64,000 nucleotides of DNA from Anaeromyxobacter paludicola (GTDB taxonomy: Bacteria > Myxococcota > Myxococcia > Myxococcales > Anaeromyxobacteraceae), in contig NZ_AP025592.1 in assembly GCF_023169965.1 (NCBI RefSeq), forward strand, positions 3,968,001-4,032,000. Direction: 5' to 3'. Numbering within the stretch: position 1 is the first letter of the stretch; every line of letters begins with the position of its first letter. Position numbers and translations under genes: made by a program. Under the pieces are notes generated by a model, which made no database searches, was not told where the DNA came from, and saw only the letters and a list, made by a program, of their open reading frames with translations. Shown one piece after another: positions 30,161-38,672 of this stretch.

Positions 30161-31981
30161 GTGGGGCTCCTGGAAAAGACGGGTGATCTGTCGGCGGTGC
30201 CGCTGGCGGCGGTGCTGCTCGACGCCTTCAACGCCCGCGCCACCGGCACGCTGCTGTTCGACGCGGGCGGGGGCGCCTCGCGCCTCTACCTCCGCGCCGG
30301 GGTCCCGGTCGGCGCCCAGAGCTACGCCGGGTTCCGGCCGCTCGGGCAGGAGCTGCTCGCGGCGCGGCTCATCGACCTGCCGGCCTTCGAGAAGAGCCTC
30401 GTGGAGATGTCGCGCACCGGCCGCAAGCAGGGCGACCTCCTCGTGGAGATGGGGGCGGTGAGCCGCGAGGCGGTGGACGCCGCCCTCTCGCGGCAGCAGT
30501 CGGGCTACCTCGCGCAGGTGGCGCGGCTCGCCGAGGGGACCTTCCGCTTCGAGCCCGGCGAGCCGCCCGAGTGGACCCGCGGGGTGCGCACCAGCCCGCT
30601 CCGGGCGGTGGTGGACGCGTTGACCGCGCCCCAGGCGGCGTCCCTCGTCGAGGCGGCCTTCGCCCAGGCGGGGCCCCAGGTCGCCTTCCGGGCCGGCTAC
30701 GCCGCCGTGGCCCGCGCCTTCGGCTGGACCGCCGAGGAGACCACCCTCGTGGCCCGGCTCGCCTCGCCGGTGGAGCCCTCCCGCTTCGTGGCGGGCGGCG
30801 ACCTCCCGCCGGAGCGGGCGAGGGCGGTGCTCGCCGCGCTCGTGCTGCTGGGGCTGGCCGGCGGCGACGAGGCCCGGGCCGCGCCTCCCATCGAGCTGCC
30901 CGAGGTCATCGAGATCACGGGTGAGGTGGAGATCCCGGACGCCACCGAGGAGGCCTTCGCGCCCGAGGCGGCGCCGGCCGCGCCGCCGCGTCCCGCGCCG
31001 GTGGCCGCCCCGGCCCGCCCGCGCCCGCCGGACGAGGCGGCCGAGGAGTCACGTCGGCGCCGCGCCCGGCTGCTCGCGCGCGCCCTCGAGAACATGGGCG
31101 CGCGCCCGCCGCCCGGAGCCCCGGCGCCCGCGCGCCACGGCCCGCCCCCGCCGCCCGGGGCCCCGGCGCCCGCGCCCCACGGCCCGCCCGCGCCGCCGCG
31201 GCGGGAGGCCCGGGTCTCCCCGCCCGCGTTCCCTGCCGGCCGGGACGCCGGCGCGAGCGACCAGTTCCGCGCCGCCGACCCGGCCAGCCGGGCCAGCTTC
31301 GCCGCCACCGGCGAGGAGCGGCAGCTCCGGCTCGACTTCGAGCTCGCCGAGTCGCGCGCCGCGAGCGCCGATCTCTTCGTCCGGCTCGGGCTCGAGCCGG
31401 CCGCGACCGTGGACGGCGCCCGCCGCGCCTTCCTCGACCTGGCGCGCCGGTTCCACCCCGACCTCTTCGCCACCCCCGGCGTCCGCCAGCTCGCGCCGCG
31501 CGTCTCCGCCTTCTTCGGCGCCGTGAACGAGGCCTACCAGGTGCTGGCCGATCCCGGCCGGCGCGCCGAGTACCTGGCCCGCACCTCGGCCGGGCGGCCG
31601 CCGGACCCGTACGCGCTCGTGGACTTCAAGAAGGGCGACGCCTGCGTGAAGACGCGGGACTGGGTGCGCGCCCGCGGCTTCCTCGAGTCGGCGGTGGCCG
31701 CCGACCCTCGCCCGGAGTACCAGGCGCTGCTCGCCTTCGCCTGCCTCATGGACCCGGCGCGGCCGGACCGCGCGCGCGCCGCGGAGCTCTCCGCCGCCGC
31801 CATGCACGACCCCTCCTGCGACCGGGCCTTCTACGTGGCGGCCCTGCTCGCGCGCGACGACGGCGACGAGCACGGGGCGGAGCGGCTCTTTCGCGGGGCC
31901 GTGGCGGCCAACCCCCGGCACCTCGAGGCCGCGCGGGAGCTGCGGCTCATCGCGCTGCGCCGGGGCCAGCGGCCGTCCTGA
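30161..31981 (+). CDS. DUF4388 (PATAN) protein with J-domain and TPR-like tail
   Basis: This 606-residue protein begins with a DUF4388 domain (LLEKTGDLSAVPLAAVLLDA and onward), found mainly in myxobacterial and related signalling proteins. A Pro/Ala-rich linker with a repeated PPGAPAPA(R/P)HGPP unit occupies about 270-370. A J-domain follows with the HPD motif in RFHPDLF near residue 430, so it may recruit an Hsp70. The end (about 490-600) is helical and TPR-like (KKGDACVKTRDWVRARGFLE; AAVAANPRHLEAARELR). The start is GTG at 30161. The combination suggests a chaperone-linked regulatory scaffold; no partner DnaK is in the window. The next gene also has a DUF4388 domain. Confidence 0.75.
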   Translation: MGLLEKTGDLSAVPLAAVLLDAFNARATGTLLFDAGGGASRLYLRAGVPVGAQSYAGFRPLGQELLAARLIDLPAFEKSLVEMSRTGRKQGDLLVEMGAVSREAVDAALSRQQSGYLAQVARLAEGTFRFEPGEPPEWTRGVRTSPLRAVVDALTAPQAASLVEAAFAQAGPQVAFRAGYAAVARAFGWTAEETTLVARLASPVEPSRFVAGGDLPPERARAVLAALVLLGLAGGDEARAAPPIELPEVIEITGEVEIPDATEEAFAPEAAPAAPPRPAPVAAPARPRPPDEAAEESRRRRARLLARALENMGARPPPGAPAPARHGPPPPPGAPAPAPHGPPAPPRREARVSPPAFPAGRDAGASDQFRAADPASRASFAATGEERQLRLDFELAESRAASADLFVRLGLEPAATVDGARRAFLDLARRFHPDLFATPGVRQLAPRVSAFFGAVNEAYQVLADPGRRAEYLARTSAGRPPDPYALVDFKKGDACVKTRDWVRARGFLESAVAADPRPEYQALLAFACLMDPARPDRARAAELSAAAMHDPSCDRAFYVAALLARDDGDEHGAERLFRGAVAANPRHLEAARELRLIALRRGQRPS

Positions 31982-32082
31982 TCCAGCGCAGGCGGGGCAG
32001 CCCAGAGGCTTGACGCCAGCGCGCCCCCGGCAGACGATTGCCCCCCGCTGGGCACCCACGTTCGACAGACCCGAAGGCACCC

Positions 32083-33444
32083 TTGGCCAAGCAGCACCTG
32101 CTCCTCGTAGACGCGGACCCCGAGTCGCTGAGGCTGATGGAGGTGAGCCTGCGAAACGCGGGCTTCTCGGTCACCTCCGCGGCCCAGGGCGCCGACGCGC
32201 TCGAGAAGTGCCAGATGTCGCAGCCGGACCTGGTCCTCTCCGACACCCAGATGCCGGTGATGGACGGGTACGAGCTCTGCCGGCGCCTCAAGGCCGACGC
32301 GCGGCTCGCCGACATCCCGTTCATCTTCCTCACCGGCCAGGGGTCGGTGGAGCACAAGGTCCGCGGGCTCGAGCTCGGGGTGGACGACTACCTCACGAAG
32401 CCCATCTACACGAAGGAGATCGTCACCCGGGTCAAGATCCTGCTCCAGCGCCGGGAGAAGGACCGGCTGGAGAAGCGGGAGCGGGCGCGCTTCGCCGGGA
32501 ACCTCGCGGACCTCGGCATCGTGGACCTCGTGCAGACCCTGATGCTGGGGCGCAAGAGCGGGGCCCTGCGCATCACCTCCGGCGGGCGGCAGGCCACGGT
32601 CTGGTTCCGCGAGGGCGCGGTGGTGGACTGCGAGCTCGGCGGGGCCGGCGGGGCCCGCGCCTTCTACCGCCTGCTCGAGATCCAGGAGGGCGAGTTCGGG
32701 ATCGACTTCGGGCCGGTGGAGCGCGAGCGGCGCATCGCCGGCAGCACGCAGGCGCTCCTCATGGAGGGCATGCGCCGGCTCGACGAGAAGGCGCGGCTCC
32801 TCGAGGCGCTGCCGCCGCTGGGCGAGGTGCTGGAGGTGGACGCGGCGCTCCTGGCGGAGCGGCTGCAGGAGATCCCCGACGACGTGAACGGGCTGCTCCG
32901 GCTCTTCGACGGCCGGCGCTCGCTCGACGCGGTGGTGGCCGACGCGGAGGGGGACGACCTCGCCAACCTGACCGTGCTCTCGAAGCTCTGGTTCGAGGGG
33001 CTGTTGCGGACGCCCGAGGTGAGGGCCCAGGCCGAGCAGCTCGAGTGGTTCGCGAGCCCGGACCCGGGCGCGCCCGAGCCGCCGGCCCCGGCGCCCCCTC
33101 CCGCGCCGGAGGGACCGCCGATCCCAGCGGAGGAGTTCGAGTTCGGCGCGCCCCGGCCGTCCGGCCCGGCGCCCGCCGTGCTGCGCTTCCCGCCGGCCGG
33201 TCCCCCGCCCCGCCCCGAGCCGCTCCGGCCGAGCGCGGGCCCGGTGCCGCTCGGAGGCGAGCGGGTGCCGCCCCCGAGCGCCGCCGCCCCGGCTGCGTCC
33301 CCGCCGCGTCCGGTGCGCCCGGTGCGCGCGCGGCCGGCGCCGCCCCCGCGCCCCGCGCCCGAGCCGCCGGGGCGGCAGCTGACCCTCGCCGCCGTCCTCG
33401 CCGCGCTGGCGGCCGCGGCCGGTCTCGTCTATTTCTTCCGCTGA
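32083..33444 (+). CDS. Response regulator receiver with DUF4388 domain and C-terminal membrane anchor
   Basis: This 453-residue protein has a receiver domain (residues 1-125) with the acidic pair VDAD (10-12), phospho-acceptor Asp54 in [18 protein letters not shown] and Lys106 in YLTKPI. A DUF4388 domain follows (about 140-230, [20 protein letters not shown]), then a helical part and a long Pro-rich stretch. A single hydrophobic segment ([20 protein letters not shown]) ends the chain. The TTG start at 32083 has AAGG six bases upstream. No histidine kinase is adjacent. A DNA-binding domain is absent, so output is probably through protein contacts at the membrane. Confidence 0.82.
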   Translation: MAKQHLLLVDADPESLRLMEVSLRNAGFSVTSAAQGADALEKCQMSQPDLVLSDTQMPVMDGYELCRRLKADARLADIPFIFLTGQGSVEHKVRGLELGVDDYLTKPIYTKEIVTRVKILLQRREKDRLEKRERARFAGNLADLGIVDLVQTLMLGRKSGALRITSGGRQATVWFREGAVVDCELGGAGGARAFYRLLEIQEGEFGIDFGPVERERRIAGSTQALLMEGMRRLDEKARLLEALPPLGEVLEVDAALLAERLQEIPDDVNGLLRLFDGRRSLDAVVADAEGDDLANLTVLSKLWFEGLLRTPEVRAQAEQLEWFASPDPGAPEPPAPAPPPAPEGPPIPAEEFEFGAPRPSGPAPAVLRFPPAGPPPRPEPLRPSAGPVPLGGERVPPPSAAAPAASPPRPVRPVRARPAPPPRPAPEPPGRQLTLAAVLAALAAAAGLVYFFR

Positions 33445-33454
33445 CGAGGCACGC

Positions 33455-34456
33455 GTGAGGATCCTGGGAATCGAGACGAGCTGCGACGAGACCGCGGCGG
33501 CGGTGGTGGAGGACGGGCGCCGCGCGCTGTCCGACGTCGTGGCCACGCAGATCGAGATCCACCGCCGCTGGGGCGGCGTGGTGCCGGAGCTCGCCTCGCG
33601 CAACCACGTGGTGCAGGTGATGCCGGTGGTGGACGAGGCGCTCGCGCGCGCCGGGGTCGAGCCGGCCGGGATCGACGGGATCGCCGTCACCTCGGGGCCC
33701 GGCCTGGTGGGCGCGCTCCTCGTCGGCGTGCAGGCGGCCAAGGCGCTGGCGCTCGCGTGGGAGAAGCCGCTCGCCCGGGTGAACCACCTCGAGGGGCACC
33801 TCCTCGCGAGCTTCCTCGCCGACCCGCCGCCGAGCTTCCCGTACCTCGGGCTGGTGGTCTCGGGCGGCCACACCTCGCTCTACCTCGCCGAGGACTTCGG
33901 CCGGTACCGCTGCCTCGGCCAGACGCGCGACGACGCCGCCGGCGAGGCCTTCGACAAGGGCGCCAAGCTGCTCGGCCTGCCGTACCCCGGCGGCGTCGCC
34001 ATCGACCGGCTGGCGAAGGACGGCGACCGCGCCGCGGTGCGCTTCCCCAAGGCGGTGGTGAAGGGGGCCGACCTCGACTTCAGCTTCTCGGGCTTGAAGA
34101 CCGCGCTGCTCCACCACGTGAAGAAGCTCGGGGTCCCGGAGGGGCAGGCGCTGGCCGACCTCTGCGCCTCCTACCAGGAGGCCATCGTGGGTGCCCTGGT
34201 GCAGAAGCTCTTCCGCGCCGCGCGCCGGCTCCAGCTCGACCGGGTGGTCCTCTCCGGCGGCGTGGCCGCGAACGGGCGGCTCCGCCAGGCGGTGCAGGAG
34301 AAGGCCGCCGAGTTCGAGGGGATCGAGGTCTTCCTGCCCGCGATCCGCCACTGCACCGACAACGCCGCCATGATCGCCGTCGCCGGCACCCACGCGCTCC
34401 GGCGCGGCGAGGCGCAGGGACCGGAGCTCAACGCCGACCCGGCCTGGCGGCTCTAG
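33455..34456 (+). CDS. tsaD: tRNA N6-threonylcarbamoyladenosine synthase component TsaD
   Basis: This 333-residue Kae1/TsaD protein has the start ILGIETSCDETAAAVVEDGR, the metal-binding HLEGHLLAS segment and the nucleotide-binding VVSGGHTSLYL and VVLSGGVAANGRLR motifs. It completes the t6A modification at A37 of ANN-decoding tRNAs with TsaB, TsaC and TsaE. It lies 10 nt after the response-regulator gene and 19 nt before rsmA, with GTG as start. It is a housekeeping gene of full length. Confidence 0.96.
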   Translation: MRILGIETSCDETAAAVVEDGRRALSDVVATQIEIHRRWGGVVPELASRNHVVQVMPVVDEALARAGVEPAGIDGIAVTSGPGLVGALLVGVQAAKALALAWEKPLARVNHLEGHLLASFLADPPPSFPYLGLVVSGGHTSLYLAEDFGRYRCLGQTRDDAAGEAFDKGAKLLGLPYPGGVAIDRLAKDGDRAAVRFPKAVVKGADLDFSFSGLKTALLHHVKKLGVPEGQALADLCASYQEAIVGALVQKLFRAARRLQLDRVVLSGGVAANGRLRQAVQEKAAEFEGIEVFLPAIRHCTDNAAMIAVAGTHALRRGEAQGPELNADPAWRL

Positions 34457-34475
34457 CACACACGGAAGACCACCC

Positions 34476-35330
34476 TTGCCCGAACAGACCGTCCGCTCGC
34501 ACCCGAGCCCCCGCGCCCTCCTCGACAAGTACGGCCTGCGCGCCAAGAAGAGCTGGGGCCAGAACTTCCTGGGCGACGAGCAGATCCTCGACGGCATCGC
34601 CCGGCTCGCGGTCGAGTCCCCCGGCGAGCGCGTGGTGGAGCTCGGCGCCGGACTCGGCCACCTCACCGCGCGGCTGGCGGCCCACGGCGGCGTGGTGGTG
34701 GCCGTCGAGCGGGACCGCGACATGGCGCGTGTGCTCCGGGGCGAGCTCGGCGAGCGGGTGACGCTCCTCGAGGCCGACGCGGCCCGGCTCGACTACGGCG
34801 CCCTCGCCGCGGGGGGGCGGATCGCGGTCGTGGGGAACCTGCCGTACCACCTCACGAGCCCCATCCTCTTCTCGCTCCTCGACCAGGCCGACCACGTCTC
34901 GCGGGCGGTGTTCCTGGTGCAGGCGGAGGTGGCGGAGCGGCTGGCCGCGTCGCCGGGCACGAAGGACTGGGGGCTGCTCTCGGTGCTCCTGCAGCAGCGC
35001 GCCACCGTGTCGCTCGAGCGCCGGGTGCCGCGCGGCGCCTTCCTGCCGCCGCCCAGGGTGGAGAGCGCGGTGGTGCGGGTCGGCTTCGGGGAGGCGCTCG
35101 TGCCGGTGGACGACCCGGCCTGGTTCCGCCGGGTGGTGAAGGCCGGGTTCGCGCAGCGGCGGAAGGTGCTCTCGAACGCCCTCGCCGGCGCCGGGCTCGG
35201 CGCGCCCGAGGTGATCCTGGGCGCGCTCGCGGAGGCCGGCGTGGAGCCGCGCCGCCGCGGCGAGACGCTCAGCGTGGAGGAGTGGGCGAGGCTGGCGCGG
35301 GCGCTGCCGAAGATCGCGGCCGAGAGGTGA
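34476..35330 (+). CDS. rsmA: 16S rRNA dimethyladenosine transferase RsmA (KsgA)
   Basis: This 284-residue protein has KKSWGQNFLGDEQILDGIAR, the SAM-binding VVELGAGLGHLT motif and the catalytic NLPYHLTSPILF (N-L-P-Y). It dimethylates two adjacent adenines in the 3' helix of 16S rRNA during 30S assembly. The TTG start follows GGAAG by seven bases. It is co-directional with tsaD. Confidence 0.95.
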   Translation: MPEQTVRSHPSPRALLDKYGLRAKKSWGQNFLGDEQILDGIARLAVESPGERVVELGAGLGHLTARLAAHGGVVVAVERDRDMARVLRGELGERVTLLEADAARLDYGALAAGGRIAVVGNLPYHLTSPILFSLLDQADHVSRAVFLVQAEVAERLAASPGTKDWGLLSVLLQQRATVSLERRVPRGAFLPPPRVESAVVRVGFGEALVPVDDPAWFRRVVKAGFAQRRKVLSNALAGAGLGAPEVILGALAEAGVEPRRRGETLSVEEWARLARALPKIAAER

Positions 35331-35339
35331 GCCCGGCTC

Positions 35340-35402
35340 CCCCTCTCCCGCGGAGCGGGGGAGGGCCGGGGAGGGGGTGCGCTCGAAGGAGCGCGCGCCG
35401 CT
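35340..35402. repeat. CCCTCTCCCGC-type intergenic repeat
   Basis: CCCTCTCCCGC and GCGGGGGAGGG form an inverted pair, followed by CCGGGGAGGGGG. Related pieces occur near 50650-50680, 52470-52490 and 59757-59795. Such units are common dispersed intergenic repeats in GC-rich proteobacteria. Confidence 0.5.
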
Positions 35403-35413
35403 CAGCGGAAAAA

Positions 35414-35478
35414 CAATGGGCGCCTGGCCGCAAACTCGCCCGCCGCCCGTCCACCTTCAGTCGGACAGGCGCCCATTG
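35414..35478 (-). terminator. Intrinsic terminator with 13-bp stem and a 39-nt loop
   Basis: CAATGGGCGCCTG (35414-35426) and CAGGCGCCCATTG (35466-35478) are exact complements. Read on the minus strand the stem is followed at once by TTTTTCC. It lies 23 nt after the stop of the small gene at 35502-35783. The 39-nt loop is unusually long for a rho-independent terminator and can form its own GC-rich structure. Confidence 0.65.
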
Positions 35479-35501
35479 ACCCTTGCCGGCACGCCCCGGG
35501 C

Positions 35502-35783
35502 TCAGACCCCCAGCGCGCGCGCCGTGGCGAGCAGGAGGCTCATGTTCCGAGCCCCGTTCTCGCCGAGATACCGCCGAAACCCCACCGGATCGAGCTTCAT
35601 GGCGCGGATGGTCCGCTCCACGATCTCGTCGTAGCTCGTCGCCTCGGGCTTCTTGAGCTCGAGCGCGATCTTCAAGATGGCCCGATGGAAGGCCGGGTCG
35701 ACCTCCATCGATTCCCCCCGCCTCGCCGCGACCGGGGCGGCGACCGCGACCGCCTGACCCGCCGACCTCCGCGCTGCACCCAT
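35502..35783 (-). CDS. Small protein of unknown function with its own promoter and terminator
   Basis: This 93-residue protein was not recognised. The ATG at 35783 has GGGAGG seven bases upstream and is preferred over in-frame ATG at 35855. The first 25 residues are rich in Ala and Arg. From MEVDPAFHRAILKIALELKK onward it looks helical, with EATSYDEIVERTIRAMKL and a C-terminal NMSLLLATARALGV. No cysteine, signal peptide or membrane segment is seen. It is flanked by rsmA and panB but is transcribed opposite to both. A consensus promoter lies upstream and a strong terminator downstream, so it is a real single-gene unit. Confidence 0.7.
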   Translation of the reverse strand: MGAARRSAGQAVAVAAPVAARRGESMEVDPAFHRAILKIALELKKPEATSYDEIVERTIRAMKLDPVGFRRYLGENGARNMSLLLATARALGV

Positions 35784-35836
35784 CCTGACGCCTCCCGTTC
35801 CGATTCCCGTTCCAGCCGGGGCCGGAAACGAGTGTG

Positions 35837-35865
35837 ACGATACGTTGCCATGCATGGCCTGTCAA
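35837..35865 (-). promoter_or_regulatory. Sigma-70-type promoter with palindrome in the spacer
   Basis: On the minus strand a perfect TTGACA (35865-35860) is followed after 17 nt by TATCGT (35842-35837), giving a start near 35830 and a leader of about 47 nt. The spacer holds the perfect 12-bp palindrome GCCATGCATGGC (35847-35858), well placed for a repressor. A second palindrome, TGATCC-CC-GGATCA, lies just upstream at 35875-35888. Confidence 0.7.
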
Positions 35866-36086
35866 GGCGCACCATGATCCCCGGATCAGGGTGTCCGCGA
35901 TCCGAAGATCACGGTTGGCGCGATCTACATGACATGCGCCGATCGGGGGAGCAAGCGGTCTCGATGGGCCCCGGATTTCAAGGCCGGCGCGCTTTCATCC
36001 GGGCGGCCGAGCGGCTACAAAAGGGCGAACTCGTTCTCACCCAGGGCGGGACCCGGCGACGGGCCTGCACCAGAGGTCCACAGAGA

Positions 36087-36992
36087 ATGTCCAAGCAGAA
36101 CGCTCCCCCCAAGCGCTTGTCCGTCAACGACCTGCTCCGGATGAAGCAGGCTGGCGAGAAGATCGCCATGGTCACGGCCTACGACGCCACCATGGCGCGC
36201 CTGGTCGACGCCGCCGGGATCGACGTGGTCCTGGTCGGCGACTCGGTCGGGATGACCCAGCTCGGTCACGGCTCCACGCTCCCCGTCACCCTCGACCAGA
36301 TGATCCACCACTGCGCCGCGGTCCGGCGCGGCCTCGACCGGGGCTCCGGCCGCGCCCACCTGGTGTGCGACATGCCGTTCGGCAGCTACCAGGCGAGCGT
36401 GGACGAGGCGGTGAAGAACGCCATGCGGCTCGTGGCCGAGGGCGGCGCCGAGGCGGTGAAGGTGGAGGGCGGGCACGACTACGCCGAGGTGGTCCGCCGC
36501 ATCGTCCGCGCCGGCGTGCCGGTGATGGGCCACGTCGGCCTCACCCCGCAGTCGGTCCACAAGCTCGGCGGCTACGTGGTGCAGGGGAAGGACCAGGAGA
36601 AGGCGCAGCAGCTCCTGGCCGACGCCCGCGCCATGGCCGCCGCCGGCGCGTACGCCGTGGTGCTCGAGTGCATCCCGGCCGAGCTGGCCCGCTTCATCAC
36701 CCGCCAGCTCCCCATCCCGACCATCGGCATCGGCGCCGGCGTCCACTGCGACGGGCAGGTGCTGGTCGTGAACGACCTCCTCGGCCTCGACGACGGCTTC
36801 AAGCCCAAGTTCGTGCGGCGCTACGGCGAGGTGGGCAAGGCGATCGGCGAGGCGGTGAAGGCGTACGTCTCCGACGTCCGCGAGGCCCAGTTCCCGGCGG
36901 AGGAGCAGAGCTTCCACGGGCAGAGCCTGCGGCTGCTCCAGCTCGTGGAGGGGGACGGCGGCGAGCCCTCCGTGATAGGAGCGCCGGTTTAG
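36087..36992 (+). CDS. panB: 3-methyl-2-oxobutanoate hydroxymethyltransferase PanB
   Basis: This 301-residue enzyme makes ketopantoate from 2-oxoisovalerate and methylene-tetrahydrofolate, the first step of pantothenate synthesis. Motifs seen are [41 protein letters not shown] and IPTIGIGAG. Start ATG at 36087 gives a normal length; the upstream open frame is not used. panC follows after 15 nt, so the two are one operon, continued by smpB. Confidence 0.95.
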   Translation: MSKQNAPPKRLSVNDLLRMKQAGEKIAMVTAYDATMARLVDAAGIDVVLVGDSVGMTQLGHGSTLPVTLDQMIHHCAAVRRGLDRGSGRAHLVCDMPFGSYQASVDEAVKNAMRLVAEGGAEAVKVEGGHDYAEVVRRIVRAGVPVMGHVGLTPQSVHKLGGYVVQGKDQEKAQQLLADARAMAAAGAYAVVLECIPAELARFITRQLPIPTIGIGAGVHCDGQVLVVNDLLGLDDGFKPKFVRRYGEVGKAIGEAVKAYVSDVREAQFPAEEQSFHGQSLRLLQLVEGDGGEPSVIGAPV

Positions 36993-37007
36993 GAGAGCCT
37001 TTCCGAG

Positions 37008-37865
37008 ATGACCACCCCAGAGCTCGTCCGCGACCCCGCGGCCTGGCAGGCGCGCGCGCTCCAGGACCGCGCCCAGGGCCGCACCCTCGCCCTCGTCCCC
37101 ACCATGGGCTTCCTGCACGACGGCCACCTCTCGCTCATGCGCGAGGCGCGCCGGCGCGTCGGCCCGCAGGGGGTGGTGCTCGCGAGCGTCTTCGTGAACC
37201 CCACCCAGTTCGGGCCCAACGAGGACCTCGCCGCCTATCCGCGCGACCTCGAGGGCGACCTCCGGCGGTGCGGCGAGGCGGGCGTCACCCGCGTCCTCGC
37301 GCCCGCGCCGGAGGCGATGTTCCCGGCCGGCCACCAGACCTGGATCGAGGTGGCCGGCGTCTCGCAGGGGCTCTGCGGCGCGCGCCGGCCGGGCCACTTC
37401 CGGGGCGTCGCCACGGTGGTGGCGAAGCTCCTCCTGCTCTCGCAGCCGCACCTCGCCTTCTTCGGCGAGAAGGACTTCCAGCAACTTCAAGTCCTGCGGG
37501 CCATGGTCCGCGACCTCGGGTTCCCGGTGGAGGTCGTCGGGATGCCCATCGTGCGCGAGCCGGACGGGCTCGCCCGCAGCTCCCGCAACAGCTACCTCTC
37601 GCCGGCCGAGCGGACCCAGGCGCTCTCGCTCTCCCGCGCCCTCTTCCAGGCCCGCGACGCGGCGGCCGCCGGCGAGCGCGACGCGGCGCGGCTCGTGGCC
37701 GGCGCGCGGGCGGCGCTCGAGGCCGGCGGGGTGCGCGTGGACTACGTGGAGCTGATGGACCCGGAGACCCTCCGGCCGGTGGAGCGGGCCGTGCCGGGCA
37801 CGGTGATGCTCGTCGCCGCCTTCGCCGGGAAGACCCGCCTCATCGACAACCTGCGGCTGCCATGA
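37008..37865 (+). CDS. panC: Pantothenate synthetase PanC
   Basis: This 285-residue enzyme joins pantoate and beta-alanine using ATP. It shows the HIGH-like PTMGFLHDGHLSLM motif, FVNPTQFGPNEDL, FFGEKDFQQL and the KMSKS-like SSRNSYLS segment. GGAGAGCC lies upstream of the ATG. Its stop overlaps the start of smpB by ATGA. Confidence 0.95.
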   Translation: MTTPELVRDPAAWQARALQDRAQGRTLALVPTMGFLHDGHLSLMREARRRVGPQGVVLASVFVNPTQFGPNEDLAAYPRDLEGDLRRCGEAGVTRVLAPAPEAMFPAGHQTWIEVAGVSQGLCGARRPGHFRGVATVVAKLLLLSQPHLAFFGEKDFQQLQVLRAMVRDLGFPVEVVGMPIVREPDGLARSSRNSYLSPAERTQALSLSRALFQARDAAAAGERDAARLVAGARAALEAGGVRVDYVELMDPETLRPVERAVPGTVMLVAAFAGKTRLIDNLRLP

Positions 37866-38350
37866 ACAAGAAGGGCGGCGCGGCCAGGCCCGCGGACGGC
37901 GTTCGCATGATCGCCCAGAACAAGAAGGCGCGCTTCGCCTTCGAGGTGGAGGACCGCTTCGAGGCGGGGCTGGCGCTCTCCGGCAGCGAGGTGAAGAGCC
38001 TGCGCGCCGGCAACGTGAGCCTGTCCGACGCCTACGCCCAGCCCAAGGGCGCCGACCTCGTGCTCGTGAACTGCCGCATCGGCGAGTACCAGCCGGCCGC
38101 CTTCTTCGGCCACCCGCCGCTGCGCGAGCGCAAGCTCCTGCTGCACCGGGCCGAGATCGAGAAGATCCGCGGCAAGGTGGAGCAGCGGGGCTACACCCTC
38201 GTGCCGCTCGCCCTCTACTTCAAGGACGGCTGGGCCAAGGTGGAGCTCGCGCTCGCCAAGGGGCGCACGCACGAGGACCGGCGCGACGCCATCGCGGAGC
38301 GCGAGACGAAGCGCGAGATGGACCGGGCCATGTCCCGGAAGCGGCGGTGA
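37862..38350 (+). CDS. smpB: SsrA-binding protein SmpB
   Basis: This 162-residue protein delivers tmRNA to stalled ribosomes in trans-translation. It has the conserved IAQNKKARFAFEVEDRFEAG start, LSGSEVKSLRAGNVSLSDAY, and a basic C-terminal tail (REMDRAMSRKRR type) that enters the decoding site. The gene overlaps panC by four bases. The last 73 nt encoding the tail, plus six bases after the stop codon, are repeated exactly 215 nt downstream. Confidence 0.95.
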   Translation: MNKKGGAARPADGVRMIAQNKKARFAFEVEDRFEAGLALSGSEVKSLRAGNVSLSDAYAQPKGADLVLVNCRIGEYQPAAFFGHPPLRERKLLLHRAEIEKIRGKVEQRGYTLVPLALYFKDGWAKVELALAKGRTHEDRRDAIAERETKREMDRAMSRKRR

Positions 38351-38356
38351 GCGGCC
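38278..38356 (+). repeat. smpB 3'-end repeat, copy A (inside the gene)
   Basis: These 79 bp, covering the last 24 codons of smpB, its stop and six more bases, are identical to 38493-38571 (offset 215). Confidence 0.9.
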
Positions 38357-38371
38357 TCGGCGACGGCCGGG

Positions 38372-38492
38372 GAGGGGCGGCGCCCCTCCCGGCGGGAGAG
38401 CTTCGCGGAGCGAAGCGCAAGGGACCCGCCGAGCAGGGGTGGGGCCCCGGCGGCTCTGCCGGCGGGGCGGGGGCGCAGCCCCCGTGCGATGC
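38372..38492. repeat. GC-rich interspersed intergenic repeat, copy 2
   Basis: The block order GGGGAGGGGC, GCCCCTCCC, AGCGAAGCG, CCGCCGAGCAGGGG, CGGCTCTGCCGGCGGGG and GGGGGCGCAGCCCCC matches 5912-6075. Part of it (38443-38492) is repeated again from 38568. Confidence 0.5.
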
Positions 38493-38632
38493 CCGGCGCG
38501 ACGCCATCGCGGAGCGCGAGACGAAGCGCGAGATGGACCGGGCCATGTCCCGGAAGCGGCGGTGAGCGGCCCCGGCGGCTCTGCCGACGGGGCGGGGGCG
38601 CAGCCCCCGTGCGATGCCCCGGGCGCGACGCC
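38443..38632 (+). repeat. 125-bp tandem duplication including the smpB tail
   Basis: A unit starting GGCCCCGGCGGCTCTGCCG at 38443 restarts at 38568, 125 bp later, and continues to about 38632 with few changes. The first unit contains copy B of the smpB tail (38493-38571). The whole 38351-38672 interval holds no complete gene; an open frame ending in the repeated tail lacks SmpB's core. Confidence 0.8.
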
Positions 38633-38657
38633 GGTCGCGCGCCGGCCGCCCCCGCGC

Positions 38658-38663
38658 TACGCT
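38658..38663 (+). promoter_or_regulatory. Candidate -10 box 9 nt before the HD-GYP-like gene
   Basis: TACGCT ends 9 nt before the ATG at 38673. A GGTGAGG ribosome site lies in the same nine bases, so the -10 reading is uncertain. Confidence 0.2.
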
Positions 38664-38672
38664 GGGTGAGGC

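Noticed and set aside
31120-31200. Short tandem repeat in the DUF4388/J-domain gene
   Set aside because: Two in-frame copies of a Pro/Ala linker unit; ordinary low-complexity linker, noted under the gene.
38347-38565. Small open frame ending in the SmpB tail sequence
   Set aside because: It exists only because the 3' end of smpB was duplicated behind a non-coding repeat; it has no SmpB core.
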